NCBI RefSeq assembly: GCF_018449575.1 | Contig: NZ_JAAVUT010000005.1 | Location: 124,001 to 188,000, forward strand | Source of the DNA: Sodalis sp. dw_96 | GTDB lineage: Bacteria > Pseudomonadota > Gammaproteobacteria > Enterobacterales > Enterobacteriaceae | Reading direction: 5' to 3' | DNA: 64,000 bases | In this document: piece after piece, positions 25,774-34,807 of the stretch | How positions within the stretch are numbered: the stretch's first letter is position 1 | How the letters are laid out: the number at the start of each line of letters is the position of its first letter | Position numbers and translations under genes: made by a program | The notes under the pieces: model-generated | What the model was told of the DNA's origin: nothing | The model's database searches: none | Seen by the model: the letters and a program-made list of their open reading frames with translations, nothing else

Positions 25774-27204
25774 TTAATCCTCGCCGTAACCGACGATGGA
25801 TTTTATCTCCAGATACTCCCGCAAGCCGGCTTCTCCCCATTCACGGCCGTTGCCCGAGCGCTTGTAGCCGCCGAACGGCGCCAGGAAATCCGCCGGAGGA
25901 TAATTGATATGGACGCCGCCGGCCTGCAGGGCTCGCGCTATCCGCTGCGCCCGCCGCCGGTCGCCGGACTGGACATAGGCCGCCAGTCCATAATCGGTGC
26001 CGTTGGCTATTTCAATGGCCTGCGCCTCCGATTCATATCCCATGATGGACAGCACCGGCCCGAATATTTCCTCCCGGGCAATGGTCATCTGCGGCGTCAC
26101 GTGGCTGAAAACCGTCGGCTTGACATAATAGCCCCGCTCAAATCCTTCCGGCCGTCCGGTGCCGCCGGTTACCAGGCGGGCGCCTTCATCAATGCCGGAC
26201 TGAATCAAGGCCTGCACCCGCTGGAACTGGTTGCGGTTCACCAGCGGCCCGAGCTGGGTGGCGGGAGAATCCGTCGGCCCAAGGCGAAAGGTCTGGGCCG
26301 CGGCTTTGGCAATATTCGCCGCCTCCTCCAGCATGGCGTTCGGCACCAGCATGCGCGTGGGAATGGAACAGGATTGGCCGGAATTGGTAAAACAGGCGGC
26401 AACACCGCGCTTCACCGCCTCAGGCAAATCAACGTCATCCAGCAGAATATTGGCCGACTTGCCCCCCAGCTCCTGGGCAACCCGCTTAACGGTACCGGCA
26501 GCCATTTTCGCCACCTCGATGCCCGCCCGGGTGGAACCGGTGAACGACACCATGTCAATGTCGGGATGGCGCGCCAGGGCCGCGCCGACGGTGGGGCCGT
26601 CGCCGTTAACCAGATTGAATACCCCGGCGGGGACGCCCGCTTCATCCAGCACTTCGGCGAACAGCAGCGCGCTGAGGGAGGAATATTCACTGGGTTTGAT
26701 GACCATGGTGCAACCGGCGGCCAGCGCCGGGGCGATTTTAACCACGATCTGATTGATCGGCCAATTCCAGGGAGTGATAAGTCCGCAAACCCCCACCGGT
26801 TCCAGCCGCAGCAGAGTCGTACCGCGCCGGGCCTCAAAGGCGAAACCGTCCAGCACCTTGAGTATCGCTTCCAGATGCGCCACCCCGCGTACCGCTTGTC
26901 CGTCGCGGGCAAAGGTAATGGGTGAACCCATCTCCTGGCGCATTGTCTCGGCAAATTCGTCGTAACGGCGGCGGTAAATGTGCAGAATGCTCTGCAACAG
27001 GGCGATACGGTCGGATACCGGGCCGGCGGCATACGCGGGCAGCGCCCTTCTCGCCGCCGACACGGCGCGGTCCACATCGGCGCCGTTGCCCATGGCTAAT
27101 CGGGCAAACGTCCGTTCGGTGGCCGGATCGATTAAATCGAGTCCGGCGGCGGACAACGGCGCCACCCACTGTCCGTCGATATAGAACTGAGCTGCATGAG
27201 TCAT
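25774..27204 (-). CDS. NAD(P)-dependent aldehyde dehydrogenase
   Basis: 476 residues, standard ALDH length. Motifs: PWNWPINQIVVKIAPALAAG, KPSEYSS, FTGSTRAGIEVAK, catalytic Glu in QELGGKSANILL, catalytic Cys in NSGQSCSIPTR, and EEIFGPVLSI. Acylating (CoA-dependent) features are not evident, so it probably makes a free acid from a semialdehyde or aromatic aldehyde. Its start overlaps the stop of the second dehydrogenase by four bases, suggesting sequential alcohol-to-aldehyde-to-acid steps. Confidence 0.9.
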   Translation of the reverse strand: MTHAAQFYIDGQWVAPLSAAGLDLIDPATERTFARLAMGNGADVDRAVSAARRALPAYAAGPVSDRIALLQSILHIYRRRYDEFAETMRQEMGSPITFARDGQAVRGVAHLEAILKVLDGFAFEARRGTTLLRLEPVGVCGLITPWNWPINQIVVKIAPALAAGCTMVIKPSEYSSLSALLFAEVLDEAGVPAGVFNLVNGDGPTVGAALARHPDIDMVSFTGSTRAGIEVAKMAAGTVKRVAQELGGKSANILLDDVDLPEAVKRGVAACFTNSGQSCSIPTRMLVPNAMLEEAANIAKAAAQTFRLGPTDSPATQLGPLVNRNQFQRVQALIQSGIDEGARLVTGGTGRPEGFERGYYVKPTVFSHVTPQMTIAREEIFGPVLSIMGYESEAQAIEIANGTDYGLAAYVQSGDRRRAQRIARALQAGGVHINYPPADFLAPFGGYKRSGNGREWGEAGLREYLEIKSIVGYGED

Positions 27205-28094
27205 TGTTTACTCCTGTTAACAAGCCGGTACATTTCGGTGTGATCGGCGTCAGGTTCGGCGCGCCGGGCCGCCTCATCCCACAGCTGTGCGCAAACGGCG
27301 CCGAACCGCATGGGATAATTCAGGTCCCGGGCCAGCGCCTGGCCGATGCGCAGATCCTTGTTCATCAGTTGCAAAGCGAAGCCGGAATTAAAGGCGCCGC
27401 TTAACATATATTGCTTAACCTTGTTTTCCGAGGTATTGCTGCGGCCGGTGGAGGCATTGAGCACATCCGTCATCACCGCCGGGTCGATGCCGAAACCTTC
27501 GGCGATATGCAGGGCTTCCACCGTCGCCAGCAGCCCGGCGGCGGACACATAATTGTTCAGCGCCTTGGCGGCATGGCCGCTGCCGGCCGCGCCGATATGC
27601 AGAATGCTTTTGCCCATCGCCGCCAACAGCGGCCGGCAGCGGTCGAGCACCGCCGCCTCTCCCCCCACCAGAATCGCCAGTTCACCGACCACGGCTTTTT
27701 TCACACCGCCGGACACCGGCGCATCCAGATAATTCAGGCCCATTTCGTTTAACCGGGCGCCGAGCCGGCGCGATCGCGCCGGTTCAGAAGAACTCATATC
27801 TATCACCACCGCCCCTTTGGGCAGCATCGACGCCAACCCGGGGGACGGATCCCCCAGCAAGACGTTTTCCACGATGTCCGAATTGGGCAACATGGTAATC
27901 AACGCATCCAGGCCGGCCGCGTGGGCGGCATCCAGCGGACCGGCGTGAAGCCGGTCCATTAACGACTCCTGGCGCCGACGATCGGCATCGCCAAGACAGA
28001 GTGTATAGCCGGCGTCGGCCAGGCACTGCATCATGGGGGTTCCCATCATACCCAGGCCGCAAAAACCGATGTTTAACACATCACTCATTTGCAT
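27201..28094 (-). CDS. 3-hydroxyisobutyrate dehydrogenase family oxidoreductase (second)
   Basis: 297 residues. GFCGLGMMGTPMMQCLADAG is the NAD(P) motif, DAPVSGGVKKAVVGELAILV the substrate loop, and HAAKALNNYVSAAGLLATVE holds the catalytic Lys. It differs clearly from the other family member at 22826-23749, so the two probably act on different intermediates. The start at 28094 has AAGG upstream. Coupled to the aldehyde dehydrogenase gene. Confidence 0.85.
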   Translation of the reverse strand: MQMSDVLNIGFCGLGMMGTPMMQCLADAGYTLCLGDADRRRQESLMDRLHAGPLDAAHAAGLDALITMLPNSDIVENVLLGDPSPGLASMLPKGAVVIDMSSSEPARSRRLGARLNEMGLNYLDAPVSGGVKKAVVGELAILVGGEAAVLDRCRPLLAAMGKSILHIGAAGSGHAAKALNNYVSAAGLLATVEALHIAEGFGIDPAVMTDVLNASTGRSNTSENKVKQYMLSGAFNSGFALQLMNKDLRIGQALARDLNYPMRFGAVCAQLWDEAARRAEPDADHTEMYRLVNRSKQ

Positions 28095-28135
28095 TTATCC
28101 TTTTGAAGTCAGGGTTGCCGACCGCCCGCCCGGAT

Positions 28136-28462
28136 TCAGCGCAGGGGAGAAAAATCCGTCGGCGTTAAAAAGCTGTTTTCGATACGTGCGACAATCGCCG
28201 TTTGCGATTCACTGGCGGCCCGCTTCACCAGCCATTCCGGATCCGACTGGAAGGCGCCCCAGCGTGCTTCACGATCCGCCAGGCTGGCCCACTTAAGCAT
28301 ATAGGTCAGCGACTGGTTGCTCTCACCCACCAGCGTGGTCCAAAAACCGATGGGCTCAATGCCGTATTTTTCAAAAAAAGCCAGAGTGGTATTTCTGAAA
28401 CGATCCTGCAGGGCCGGTAAACGTCCCGGCAAACAATGATAAACCCGCATTTCAACAATCAT
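28136..28462 (-). CDS. NIPSNAP family protein
   Basis: 108 residues. The opening MIVEMRVYHCLPGRLPALQD and FEKYGIEPIGFWTT, then YMLKWASLADREARW, are typical of the NIPSNAP ferredoxin-like fold. Family members often lie in catabolic clusters with unknown or isomerase-like roles. Transcribed between the lactonase and the second dehydrogenase. Confidence 0.82.
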   Translation of the reverse strand: MIVEMRVYHCLPGRLPALQDRFRNTTLAFFEKYGIEPIGFWTTLVGESNQSLTYMLKWASLADREARWGAFQSDPEWLVKRAASESQTAIVARIENSFLTPTDFSPLR

Positions 28463-28614
28463 GATTTCTCTCCGATGGAATGTTGCCTTGTCCCTGATGC
28501 CATCCCGGGACGACGATAGTTCAGCCCGGGCGATTATGCCACGGACTTACTTTCGACCTGATTATGACGCATTTATTCCGCGGCCCGTCAGCTTTATCAG
28601 GCTTTCCGCCGCCG

Positions 28615-29424
28615 TTATGCCATTTCCAGGGGAGAGAGATCCACCCGGACAATCCATCCCTCAGTATCCTCATCCATCGCCGGATAGCGTTCCAATACCA
28701 GCGGATCGTGGCCCGGAATCACATGTTCCGCCGATGCCGCCAGACGATTGACCGTGGCATACCCTTCCAGCATATCGCCGATGTGATACACCACCGGATA
28801 GGGTCGCTGCTGCTGGATATTGGCGAAAAAATGCGCCGCGTCCGAGGCCAGCACCACCCAGCCGCGCTCCGTATGCACCCGCACGATTTGCAATCCATCC
28901 GAGTGGCCGCCCACCCGGTGCAGGCTCAGGCCCGGCGCCAGCTCGGCGTCGCCGTTATGGAACCGCACCCGTCCGGCGAACAGCTTGTCCACCATGGCTT
29001 TCACGTCTTCCACCGCAAAGGGATGGCGCAATTCGCCATGGCACATGCAGCGGCCGGTGCAAAAGGCCATTTCACGTTCCTGTATATGGAACAGGGCGCC
29101 GGGAAACAACAGATGGTTGCCCGCATGGTCATAATGCATATGGGTGATGATGACATCGGTCACCGTTTCGGTATCGATGCCCACCTTGCTCAAGCCTATC
29201 CCCACCTGGTGGGTAATGGTGCGGCCCCGGCGATCCGCCATGGCGGCATCAAAGCCGGTATCAACAATATAGGTATGTTCGCCGCCGATAATGGCCCAGA
29301 CAAAATAATCAATGGGCATCGGGCCGTCATGCAGGTCGCCGCCAATGAAATTTTCACGGGCCAAACGGTGGTGGTGAGCATATTTAATGGCAAAAATACG
29401 GTAATTCTCAAGGGGTAAAGACAT
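28615..29424 (-). CDS. Metallo-beta-lactamase-fold hydrolase, N-acyl-homoserine-lactonase-like
   Basis: 269 residues. The metal motif THMHYDHAGNH gives His95, His97, Asp99 and His100; a further His is expected in GHSDG (about 190) and the bridging Asp in LASDAAHF, with a last His in HVIPGHDP. The family includes lactonases such as AiiA/AttM. In this cluster a lactone or ester intermediate of the pathway is a more probable substrate than a quorum signal, but quenching activity cannot be excluded. First gene of the minus-strand cluster. Confidence 0.83.
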   Translation of the reverse strand: MSLPLENYRIFAIKYAHHHRLARENFIGGDLHDGPMPIDYFVWAIIGGEHTYIVDTGFDAAMADRRGRTITHQVGIGLSKVGIDTETVTDVIITHMHYDHAGNHLLFPGALFHIQEREMAFCTGRCMCHGELRHPFAVEDVKAMVDKLFAGRVRFHNGDAELAPGLSLHRVGGHSDGLQIVRVHTERGWVVLASDAAHFFANIQQQRPYPVVYHIGDMLEGYATVNRLAASAEHVIPGHDPLVLERYPAMDEDTEGWIVRVDLSPLEMA

Positions 29425-29594
29425 GGTCTATCTCCACATTTCTTATTGAATTCTCGTGATAAATACGTTCAATCACCGTTTCTGCCGGGCCCGGCGCCCT
29501 AAACGATATCGGCCGGTTGAACCTTCATGACGACCCTTGAATTGTTGTTTTTGAGTTAATACAGAGTTACCTAAACGTTTTGAATAAGAATAAA

Positions 29595-29622
29595 ACTATA
29601 TTATCGTCATACAATCAGTCAA
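29595..29622 (-). promoter_or_regulatory. Predicted promoter with operator-like motif, lactonase unit
   Basis: On the minus strand TTGACT (29622-29617) and TATAGT (29600-29595) are separated by 16 bases. The spacer holds the motif GTCATACAATCA on the plus strand (29606-29617), the same 12 bases found inside the promoter at 25717-25744 but in the other orientation. The leader to the lactonase ATG is about 170 bases. Confidence 0.5.
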
Positions 29623-30048
29623 GAAGACAAGGGTGATGAAGTTCACAGAATATAGAATTAGGTTCAACCGCAACATCGTCTGCTCTATGGACATAAAAGG
29701 CACGGCGGCAGGCTAGGTGCAAATCAGGGGAAACAATACGACGGCGCGATGAGGGGAGTGGTAGGCCTGGTGGATAAAAGAACGAGCCGTGTATCATAAA
29801 AAAACAAACGAAACAATAGCCATGATGTAAAAATAAATAGGCTCTTCGCAATTTTTGGATAGTATAAAAATATAACATTATCCATACCATTCAATTATAT
29901 ACATTATTCCAACCGCAATAAAACACCGTTAATCGCAAGACCGTATTTGCCAGAAAATTTAACAGGGCAATTATTTTATTTTTTTCTCCCTTACCCTACC
30001 CCAGTGAAATTAATCCCCCTACCCATGATTTGCGCCAAGGAGAACAAC
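29623..30048. other. Divergent noncoding region upstream of the microcompartment operon
   Basis: 426 bp of AT-rich sequence between the catabolic cluster and pduA. It should hold the pdu promoter and PocR sites. No clear FNR (TTGAT-N4-ATCAA) or CRP palindrome was found. AAGGAG at 30038-30043 is the pduA ribosome binding site. Confidence 0.5.
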
Positions 30049-30333
30049 ATGCAGCAAGAAGCGTTAGGTATGGTAGAGACCAAAGGGCTAACCGCGGCCA
30101 TTGAAGCGGCGGATGCCATGGTCAAATCTGCCAACGTGGTACTGATTGGCTACGAAAAGATCGGCTCCGGCCTGGTGACGGTATTCGTACGCGGCGATGT
30201 GGGTGCCGTGAAAGCCGCAACCGATGCCGGCTGCGCCTCAGCCCGCCAGATTGGCGATGTCATCGCCACCCATGTCATCCCGCGTCCGCACTCCGACGTG
30301 GAAAACTTATTGCCGAAAGGCCTTAAAGCATGA
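30049..30333 (+). CDS. pduA: PduA, hexameric microcompartment shell protein
   Basis: 94 residues, exactly the usual PduA length, from ATG 30049 with AAGGAG nine bases upstream; the frame continues upstream to 29947 but without a better start. It differs from Salmonella PduA at few positions; it begins [20 protein letters not shown] and has the pore loop KIGSGLVTV and [15 protein letters not shown] proteins tile the shell facets, and the PduA pore passes 1,2-propanediol. The stop overlaps pduB as ATGA. First gene of the microcompartment operon. Confidence 0.96.
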   Translation: MQQEALGMVETKGLTAAIEAADAMVKSANVVLIGYEKIGSGLVTVFVRGDVGAVKAATDAGCASARQIGDVIATHVIPRPHSDVENLLPKGLKA

Positions 30334-31145
30334 ATACCGACGACCTGGTGGAAAATATCATCGCCGAGGTACTCGGGAAAGTGGGGGAACTAAAGACCCC
30401 CGCCACGGCATCTTTGGAATACAGCCCCCAAGCGGACCCTATCATGTCAGAAAAAATATGCACGTTAACCGAATTTGTCGGCACCGCCATCGGTGACTCT
30501 ATCGGCCTGGTGATTGCCAATGTCGACAGCGCGTTGCTCGAAGCGATGCATCTGGAAAAAAAATACCGCTCCATCGGCATTCTTGGCGCCCGCACCGGCG
30601 CCGGCCCGCAGATCATGGCGGCGGATGAGGCGGTGAAGGCCACCAATACCGAAGTGGTGGCCATTGAACTGGCACGCGATACCAAAGGCGGCGCCGGCCA
30701 CGGCTCGCTGGTCCTGTTCGGCGGCCAGGACGTATCGGACGTCAAACGGGCGGTGGAAGTGGCCCTTAACGAACTGGAACGCACTTTCGGCGATATTTAC
30801 GCCAATGATGCCGGCCATGTGGAGCTGCAATATACCGCACGGGCCAGCTATGCATTGGAAAAAGCCTTCGGCGCGCCGTTGGGCCGGGCCTGCGGCGTTA
30901 TCGTCGGCGCTCCCGCCGCCATCGGAGTCTTGATGGCGGATACCGCCATCAAGGCGGCCAATGTGGATGTGGTGGCCTACAGCTCGCCGGCCAAGGGCAC
31001 CAGTTTCACCAATGAAGTCATTCTGATCGTATCCGGCGATTCCGGCGCGGTTCGCCAAGCCGTGCGCTCAGCGCGGGAAGTCGGCCTGGTTTTGCTTGAA
31101 ACCATGGGCGGCAAAGCGCCTTCGGCCACCACACCTTACATCTAG
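30330..31145 (+). CDS. pduB: PduB, tandem-domain trimeric shell protein
   Basis: 271 residues, strongly similar to Salmonella PduB along its length (SLTEF-type opening [60 protein letters not shown]). Two BMC domains form a trimer with a gated pore. The first ~38 residues include an amphipathic helix ([15 protein letters not shown]), which in Salmonella links shell to core. An internal ATG at codon 39 (30444) corresponds to the short form PduB'. Coupled to pduA by ATGA. Confidence 0.96.
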   Translation: MNTDDLVENIIAEVLGKVGELKTPATASLEYSPQADPIMSEKICTLTEFVGTAIGDSIGLVIANVDSALLEAMHLEKKYRSIGILGARTGAGPQIMAADEAVKATNTEVVAIELARDTKGGAGHGSLVLFGGQDVSDVKRAVEVALNELERTFGDIYANDAGHVELQYTARASYALEKAFGAPLGRACGVIVGAPAAIGVLMADTAIKAANVDVVAYSSPAKGTSFTNEVILIVSGDSGAVRQAVRSAREVGLVLLETMGGKAPSATTPYI

Positions 31146-31169
31146 CTGCCTGTTGCGGAGAAAAACATA

Positions 31170-33719
31170 ATGAGTCTTATATCACAGGGTTTTGGCGAAC
31201 CTACCGCGAGAGTCAACGCACTGCGGGAACAAATCCTCGCCAGCACCCCTTGCATTGAAACCGATCGCGCCCGTCTGATTACGGCGTCTTACCAAGAAAC
31301 GGAAGCATTACCCATCGTTATCCGCCGCGCCAAAGCGCTGGAGAAAATCCTGGCGGAGCTGCCGGTCACCATCCGGGACGGCGAGCTGATTGTCGGCAGC
31401 CTGACGGTCACTCCCCATTCCGCGCAGATCTATCCGGAATACTCCAATATCTGGATTAAAGATGAATTCGAACGCCTGAACCTGCGCAAGGGCGACCGGT
31501 TCACCATTTCAGAGCAGGCCAAGCAGGAATTGGACGCGGTCTTCCCTTACTGGCAGGGCAAAACCACCAATGAATTGGCGACATCCTATATGCTGCCGGC
31601 CACCCTTGAATGCATGGCGGAAAACGTTTTTACCGTCGGCAACTATTATTTTAACGGCGTCGGCCATGTGGCGGTGGATTATGCCAAGGTCCTGAACAAA
31701 GGCTATAAAGGCATTATCCAGGACGTGCTGGCCGCCATGGCCGCCGCGGATAAAACCTCCCCCGATTATCTCAAGCAGGAATCTTTTTACAAAGCGGTGA
31801 TTATCGCCTGCAACGCCGCGGTGAATTATGCCCACCGCTATGCGGCCAAGGCCCGCGCCCTGGCAAATAGCGCCACGCCGGAGCGCAAAGAGGAATTACT
31901 GAAGATTGCTCAAATTTGCGACACCGTGCCGGAAAACGGCGCCGGTAATTTTTATGAAGCCTGCCAGTCATTCTGGTTCGCCCACGCCATCATCCAGCTT
32001 GAATCAAACGGCCACTCCATTTCGCCGGCCCGTTTCGATCAATATATGTTCCCGTTTCTGGAACATGACCAGACCCTGAGCAATGAACAGGCGCAGGAAC
32101 TGCTGGACTGCCTGTGGGTTAAATTCAACGACGTCAATAAGGTGCGCGACGAGGGTTCCACCAAGGGTTTCGGCGGCTATCCGATGTTCCAGAATCTGAT
32201 TGTCGGCGGCCAGACCCGCGGCGGGCAGGATGCCACCAACCGCCTATCGTTTATGGCCATGGCGGCCACCGCCCATGTACGGCTGCATGAACCTTCGCTG
32301 TCGCTGCGCATGTGGTCGAAAACCCCCGATGATCTGCTGCTGAAATCCTGTGAAATCAGCCGCATGGGCATGGGTATCCCGGCCTACTACAACGATGAAG
32401 TCATCATTTCGTCCTTGATCAATCGCGGCCTGACCCTGGAAGATGCGCGGGATTACGGCATTATCGGCTGTGTGGAACCGCAAAAGCCGGGCAAAACCGA
32501 AGGCTGGCACGATGCCGCGTTTTACAATATGAGTAAAGTGCTGGAAATCGCCTTAAATAACGGGCGCAGCGGCAGCAAACAGCTCGGACCCAAAACCGGC
32601 GAACTGGATTCGTTCCATAATATCGACGATATCATCGAGGCTTACCGCAAGCAGAATGCCTTTTTTGTCTACCATCTGGCGATGGCGGACAACAGTGTGG
32701 ATCTGGCCCATGGAGAACGGGCGCCGCTGCCGTTTCTTTCCAGCATGGTGGACGACTGCATCGGCCGCGGTAAAACGGTGCAGGAAGGGGGAGCGCATTA
32801 TAACTTTACCGGCCCGCAAGGCGTGGGCGTCGCCAACGTCGGCGATTCGCTGATGGCCATCAAACGCCTGGTGTTCGATGAAGGCAAATTGTCCCTGGCC
32901 CATTTAAAAGAGGCCCTGGACGCCAATTTCGGCGTTCCGGTGGGTTCGGTGGATGCAGCGCCGGTATCCGCCGCAGGGGGCGTGAAAAAAGACGCCGCCT
33001 ACGATTTGGTGCTGGAAGCGGTAAAAAAGGTCCTGGGTGAAAACGGCGCGCTGGCCCTCTCCTCACTCAACATCGCCCCCCGGGAACCGGCAAATGCGTC
33101 GAACGGCAACGGCGGCCTGACCGCGGTACGCCAGTTGTTGATCAATAACGCGCCCAAATTCGGCAACGATATTGATGAAGTGGATATGCTGGCGCGCGTC
33201 GGCGCCGAAATTTACTGTCGGGAAGTGGAAAAATACACCAACCCCCGCGGCGGGATCTTCCATGCCGGGCTATACCCGGTATCGGCCAACGTAGCGCTGG
33301 GGGAAACCGTCGGTGCGACGGCGGACGGACGCCTGGCGGGCCAACCGCTGCCGGACGGCGTATCACCCAGTCGCGGCATGGATACCAAGGGCCCCACCGC
33401 GGCGGCCAACTCGGTGGCGAAACTGGATCATTTCCTGGCCTCCAACGGCACGCTGTTTAATCAGAAATTCCATCCGGCGGCGTTGAAAGGCGATGAGGGG
33501 CTGCATCACCTGGCGGCGTTACTGCGCGGCTATTTCGATCAAAAAGGCATGCATGTCCAGTTTAATGTAGTTGATCGCGCCACGTTATTGGCCGCACAGC
33601 AGGAACCGGAGAAATACCGGGATTTAGTGGTGCGGGTCGCCGGTTACAGCGCGCAGTTCGTTTCGCTGGATAAAGGCGTTCAGGATGACATTATCCTGCG
33701 TACCGAACACGTCTTTTAA
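31170..33719 (+). CDS. B12-independent glycyl radical diol/glycerol dehydratase
   Basis: 849 residues. The thiyl-radical site GIIGCVEPQKPGKTEGWHD gives Cys434 and Glu436; the glycyl radical loop RVAGYSAQF gives Gly825, 24 residues from the end, as in Clostridium butyricum DhaB1. ESNGHSISPARFDQYM and NDIDEVDMLA also match that family better than choline lyase or pyruvate formate-lyase. The enzyme removes water from 1,2-propanediol (giving propionaldehyde) or glycerol, and is destroyed by oxygen. Relative to the ~787-residue DhaB1, about 60 extra residues sit at 590-649 with a helix between Ala/Gly/Asn-rich linkers. It lies where pduCDE would be in a classical pdu operon. Confidence 0.9.
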   Translation: MSLISQGFGEPTARVNALREQILASTPCIETDRARLITASYQETEALPIVIRRAKALEKILAELPVTIRDGELIVGSLTVTPHSAQIYPEYSNIWIKDEFERLNLRKGDRFTISEQAKQELDAVFPYWQGKTTNELATSYMLPATLECMAENVFTVGNYYFNGVGHVAVDYAKVLNKGYKGIIQDVLAAMAAADKTSPDYLKQESFYKAVIIACNAAVNYAHRYAAKARALANSATPERKEELLKIAQICDTVPENGAGNFYEACQSFWFAHAIIQLESNGHSISPARFDQYMFPFLEHDQTLSNEQAQELLDCLWVKFNDVNKVRDEGSTKGFGGYPMFQNLIVGGQTRGGQDATNRLSFMAMAATAHVRLHEPSLSLRMWSKTPDDLLLKSCEISRMGMGIPAYYNDEVIISSLINRGLTLEDARDYGIIGCVEPQKPGKTEGWHDAAFYNMSKVLEIALNNGRSGSKQLGPKTGELDSFHNIDDIIEAYRKQNAFFVYHLAMADNSVDLAHGERAPLPFLSSMVDDCIGRGKTVQEGGAHYNFTGPQGVGVANVGDSLMAIKRLVFDEGKLSLAHLKEALDANFGVPVGSVDAAPVSAAGGVKKDAAYDLVLEAVKKVLGENGALALSSLNIAPREPANASNGNGGLTAVRQLLINNAPKFGNDIDEVDMLARVGAEIYCREVEKYTNPRGGIFHAGLYPVSANVALGETVGATADGRLAGQPLPDGVSPSRGMDTKGPTAAANSVAKLDHFLASNGTLFNQKFHPAALKGDEGLHHLAALLRGYFDQKGMHVQFNVVDRATLLAAQQEPEKYRDLVVRVAGYSAQFVSLDKGVQDDIILRTEHVF

Positions 33720-33725
33720 TAGGGA

Positions 33726-33761
33726 TTTTTTGCCGCGACGGGAATACGCCGCGGCAAAAAA
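33726..33761. other. Stem-loop between dehydratase and activase genes
   Basis: TTTTTTGCCGCG (33726-33737) pairs perfectly with CGCGGCAAAAAA (33750-33761) around a 12-base loop. It starts six bases after the dehydratase stop. The U side is in the 5' arm, so it is not an intrinsic terminator on the plus strand. It is more likely an mRNA-stabilising or processing structure that keeps activase expression below that of the dehydratase. Confidence 0.55.
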
Positions 33762-33836
33762 ATATTCACCCGGCCGCGGTCGGGAAAATATAAGCCGACG
33801 GACAGATGGCGGAATTGCTTAATGAAAGGTGATGAC

Positions 33837-34757
33837 ATGGCGGCAATTGATTATGAACAAACTGGCACCGTGTTTAATATTCAGAAGTTCTCTTTGCATG
33901 ACGGACCGGGAATTCGAACCATCGTTTTTTTAAAGGGATGTTATCTGGCATGTAAATGGTGCAGTAATCCTGAATCGCAAAAAACCGAGCCGGAGATGTT
34001 CTATCATGAGCGCAACTGCATCCATTGCGGGCGCTGTGTGGCCGCCTGCCCCGTCGGCGCGATAGATCCCAAACGGCCGGGCCTTATCGACCGGGAGGCT
34101 TGTACCCAATGCGGCGCCTGTGGGAAGGTTTGTCCGGCGGGAGCGATGGTGCAGTCGGGTCAAAAAATGACTGTGGCGCAGGTCATAGAAGATCTGCGCA
34201 AGGACGAAGTGCATTACCGGCGCTCCGGCGGAGGCATCACCCTGTCCGGCGGCGAAGCGCTGGCCCAGCCTGACTTTACCGAGGCATTGCTGAAGGCGTG
34301 TAAAGCCCGTGGCTGGCATACGGCGATGGAATCCACCGGTATTACCTCTCTGAAGGTACTGGAGCGGGTTATCCCGTTGCTGGATTTACTGCTGCTGGAT
34401 ATCAAGACCTTTTACAGCGCCCGGCATGAAGAATTCACCGGCCACCCGAATGACGTGATTTTGCGCAATGCCCTGGCTATTTCAGCCCTGGCGAAAAATA
34501 TTGCCGTCCGGGTACCGGTGATTCCGACATTTAATGATGACGAACAGAGTATCAGGGCCATTGCCACGTTTGTCACGCATATGAAAAATGTCTCCCGGCT
34601 GCATTTATTGCCTTATCATAATTACGGCCAGAATAAATATACCCTGCTCGGCAGGCAATACGGCTTGATTGATATAAAGCCCCCTGAAGACTGCCGTCTT
34701 CAGAAATATAAAAGCATTGTCGAATCCCTGGGAATAGATTGTGTTATCGGCGGTTAG
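33837..34757 (+). CDS. Radical-SAM glycyl radical enzyme activase
   Basis: 306 residues from ATG 33837, which has GAAAGGTG nine bases upstream; an ATG at 33822 lacks a site. The radical-SAM cluster motif CYLACKWC gives Cys35, Cys39 and Cys42. Two ferredoxin-type clusters follow (CIHCGRCVAACP and CTQCGACGKVCP, about 62-110), then GGGITLSGGEAL for SAM binding. It abstracts hydrogen from Gly825 of the neighbouring dehydratase under anaerobic conditions. The extra cluster domain is usual for DhaB2- and CutD-type activases. Confidence 0.93.
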   Translation: MAAIDYEQTGTVFNIQKFSLHDGPGIRTIVFLKGCYLACKWCSNPESQKTEPEMFYHERNCIHCGRCVAACPVGAIDPKRPGLIDREACTQCGACGKVCPAGAMVQSGQKMTVAQVIEDLRKDEVHYRRSGGGITLSGGEALAQPDFTEALLKACKARGWHTAMESTGITSLKVLERVIPLLDLLLLDIKTFYSARHEEFTGHPNDVILRNALAISALAKNIAVRVPVIPTFNDDEQSIRAIATFVTHMKNVSRLHLLPYHNYGQNKYTLLGRQYGLIDIKPPEDCRLQKYKSIVESLGIDCVIGG

Positions 34758-34807
34758 CGATAAAAAAAGATGGTTATTATATAAAAACCTTTATTCAGGA
34801 TCTTATT

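Noticed and set aside
25477-26925. 482-codon plus-strand frame over the aldehyde dehydrogenase
   Set aside because: It is antisense to a well-conserved ALDH and its predicted protein is of compositionally biased, domain-free sequence.
28615-29424. Quorum-quenching AHL lactonase as a firm call
   Set aside because: The fold and metal motif fit, but family members hydrolyse many lactones and esters and the gene is embedded in a catabolic cluster, so only a lactonase-like call is made.
29947-30048. N-terminal extension of PduA to 128 residues
   Set aside because: The upstream frame is open but has no BMC character; ATG 30049 has a strong ribosome site and gives the standard 94 residues.
31170-33719. 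Choline trimethylamine-lyase (CutC) as the identity of the glycyl radical enzyme
   Set aside because: GCVEP and similar length (849) fit CutC at first sight, but the N-terminus and C-terminus follow the glycerol/diol dehydratase pattern, the extra length is one internal insertion, and the neighbours (PduF-type facilitator, PduQ, PocR) point to a diol.
33726-33761. Intrinsic terminator after the dehydratase gene
   Set aside because: The stem is perfect, but on the plus strand it ends in A residues, not U, and the activase gene downstream needs read-through.
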